Positions 4,948 through 5,177 of a stretch of 5,177 bases of DNA are shown here, piece by piece. Source of the DNA: Methanobacterium sp. (GTDB taxonomy: Archaea; Methanobacteriota; Methanobacteria; Methanobacteriales; Methanobacteriaceae); the NCBI GenBank assembly GCA_003161815.1, contig PMNN01000148.1, forward strand, positions 1-5,177. The letters are read 5' to 3'. Under the pieces are notes generated by a model. That model had not been told where the DNA came from. It ran no database searches and saw only the letters and a program-made list of their open reading frames with translations. A program made the position numbers and the translations under genes. Every line of letters starts with the position of its first letter. Within the stretch, counting starts at the first letter, position 1.

Positions 4948-5177
4948 ATGTCATTCTTATCGCTGATGGTGAAAAATCCATTCAGAAACAGAACCAGGGC
5001 AGCTCTCGCAATTGTAGGGATTGCCATTGGTATAGCAACCATCGTGGCTTTGGGTATGGTCACGGGTGGTCTTCAATCAGCCACAACAAGCACCCTTAAA
5101 GCAGGAGCAGCAGAAATTACCGTAACTCCAATTGGCTCTAGCGGCTTTGGATCAGGAGGCGGCACCATTAATGAAAG
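4948..5177 (+). CDS. MacB/FtsX-type ABC transporter permease, N-terminal part, cut by window edge
   Basis: The frame runs open from ATG 4948 to the right edge, giving 76 full codons. The start is typical of MacB-like permeases: a basic amphipathic segment (KNPFRNRTRAALA, 9-21), then the first membrane helix (about 20-42, IVGIAIGIATIVALGMV), then the beginning of the extracellular domain with LKAGAAEITVTPIG (50-63) and a glycine/serine-rich stretch. Such permeases work with a LolD/MacB-type ATPase to move or shear lipids, peptides or drugs at the membrane. The ATPase gene, if it is in this unit, would be outside the window. ATG 4966 (residue 7) is another possible start; neither has a Shine-Dalgarno site. 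A 72-residue open frame on the opposite strand across 4845-5063 is only its shadow. The gene follows the regulator and membrane-protein genes in the same direction. Confidence 0.85.
   Translation, partial: MSFLSLMVKNPFRNRTRAALAIVGIAIGIATIVALGMVTGGLQSATTSTLKAGAAEITVTPIGSSGFGSGGGTINE

Noticed and set aside
4845..5063. 72-residue minus-strand open frame
   Set aside because: It overlaps the start of the ABC permease in antisense; the permease frame is clearly the real one from its family features.

Overview
The window looks like a piece of an AT-rich methanogen chromosome, most likely Methanobacteriales (Methanobacterium or a close relative). The evidence is the iorA and iorB pair in archaeal form, a winged-helix regulator of a type common in methanogens, a small DUF4012 surface protein rich in N-glycosylation sequons, TATA-like boxes about 25 bp ahead of several starts, and Shine-Dalgarno sites matching the usual archaeal anti-SD. 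The order is inferred from general family resemblance, not from a database search.

Layout. Positions 1-249 (minus strand) hold the N-terminal part of a YgjP-like (DUF45) metallopeptidase that runs off the left edge. Positions 332-1045 (minus) encode a 237-residue secreted or membrane-anchored DUF4012 protein. An AT-rich divergent gap of about 500 bp (1046-1542) follows. Its clearest structures are a 21-bp block of overlapping direct and inverted repeats at 1371-1391 and a 14-codon tyrosine-rich mini-ORF ending inside that block. Positions 1543-3435 and 3484-4071 (plus) encode the two subunits of indolepyruvate:ferredoxin oxidoreductase, IorA and IorB. A run of ten T residues ends this unit. 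Next come a 94-residue winged-helix regulator (4133-4417), a 111-residue three-helix membrane protein (4482-4817), and the first 76 codons of a MacB/FtsX-type ABC transporter permease (from 4948, cut by the right edge).

How the genes fit together. IorA carries the thiamine diphosphate site and two Fe-S cluster motifs, and IorB completes the enzyme. Together they interconvert arylpyruvates and aryl-acetyl-CoA with ferredoxin as the electron carrier. In methanogens this can serve aromatic amino acid breakdown or synthesis from aryl acids. The regulator, small membrane protein and permease lie in the same direction and may form a self-regulated envelope or efflux module. A perfect 14-bp palindrome lies between the TATA-like box and the start codon of the regulator gene. 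The two left-hand minus-strand genes have no visible functional link to the ior genes.

No tRNA, rRNA, CRISPR array, insertion sequence or broken gene was seen. Most of the window is ordinary methanogen chromosome. The features most worth a second look are the iorA upstream region and the regulator/membrane protein/permease set.
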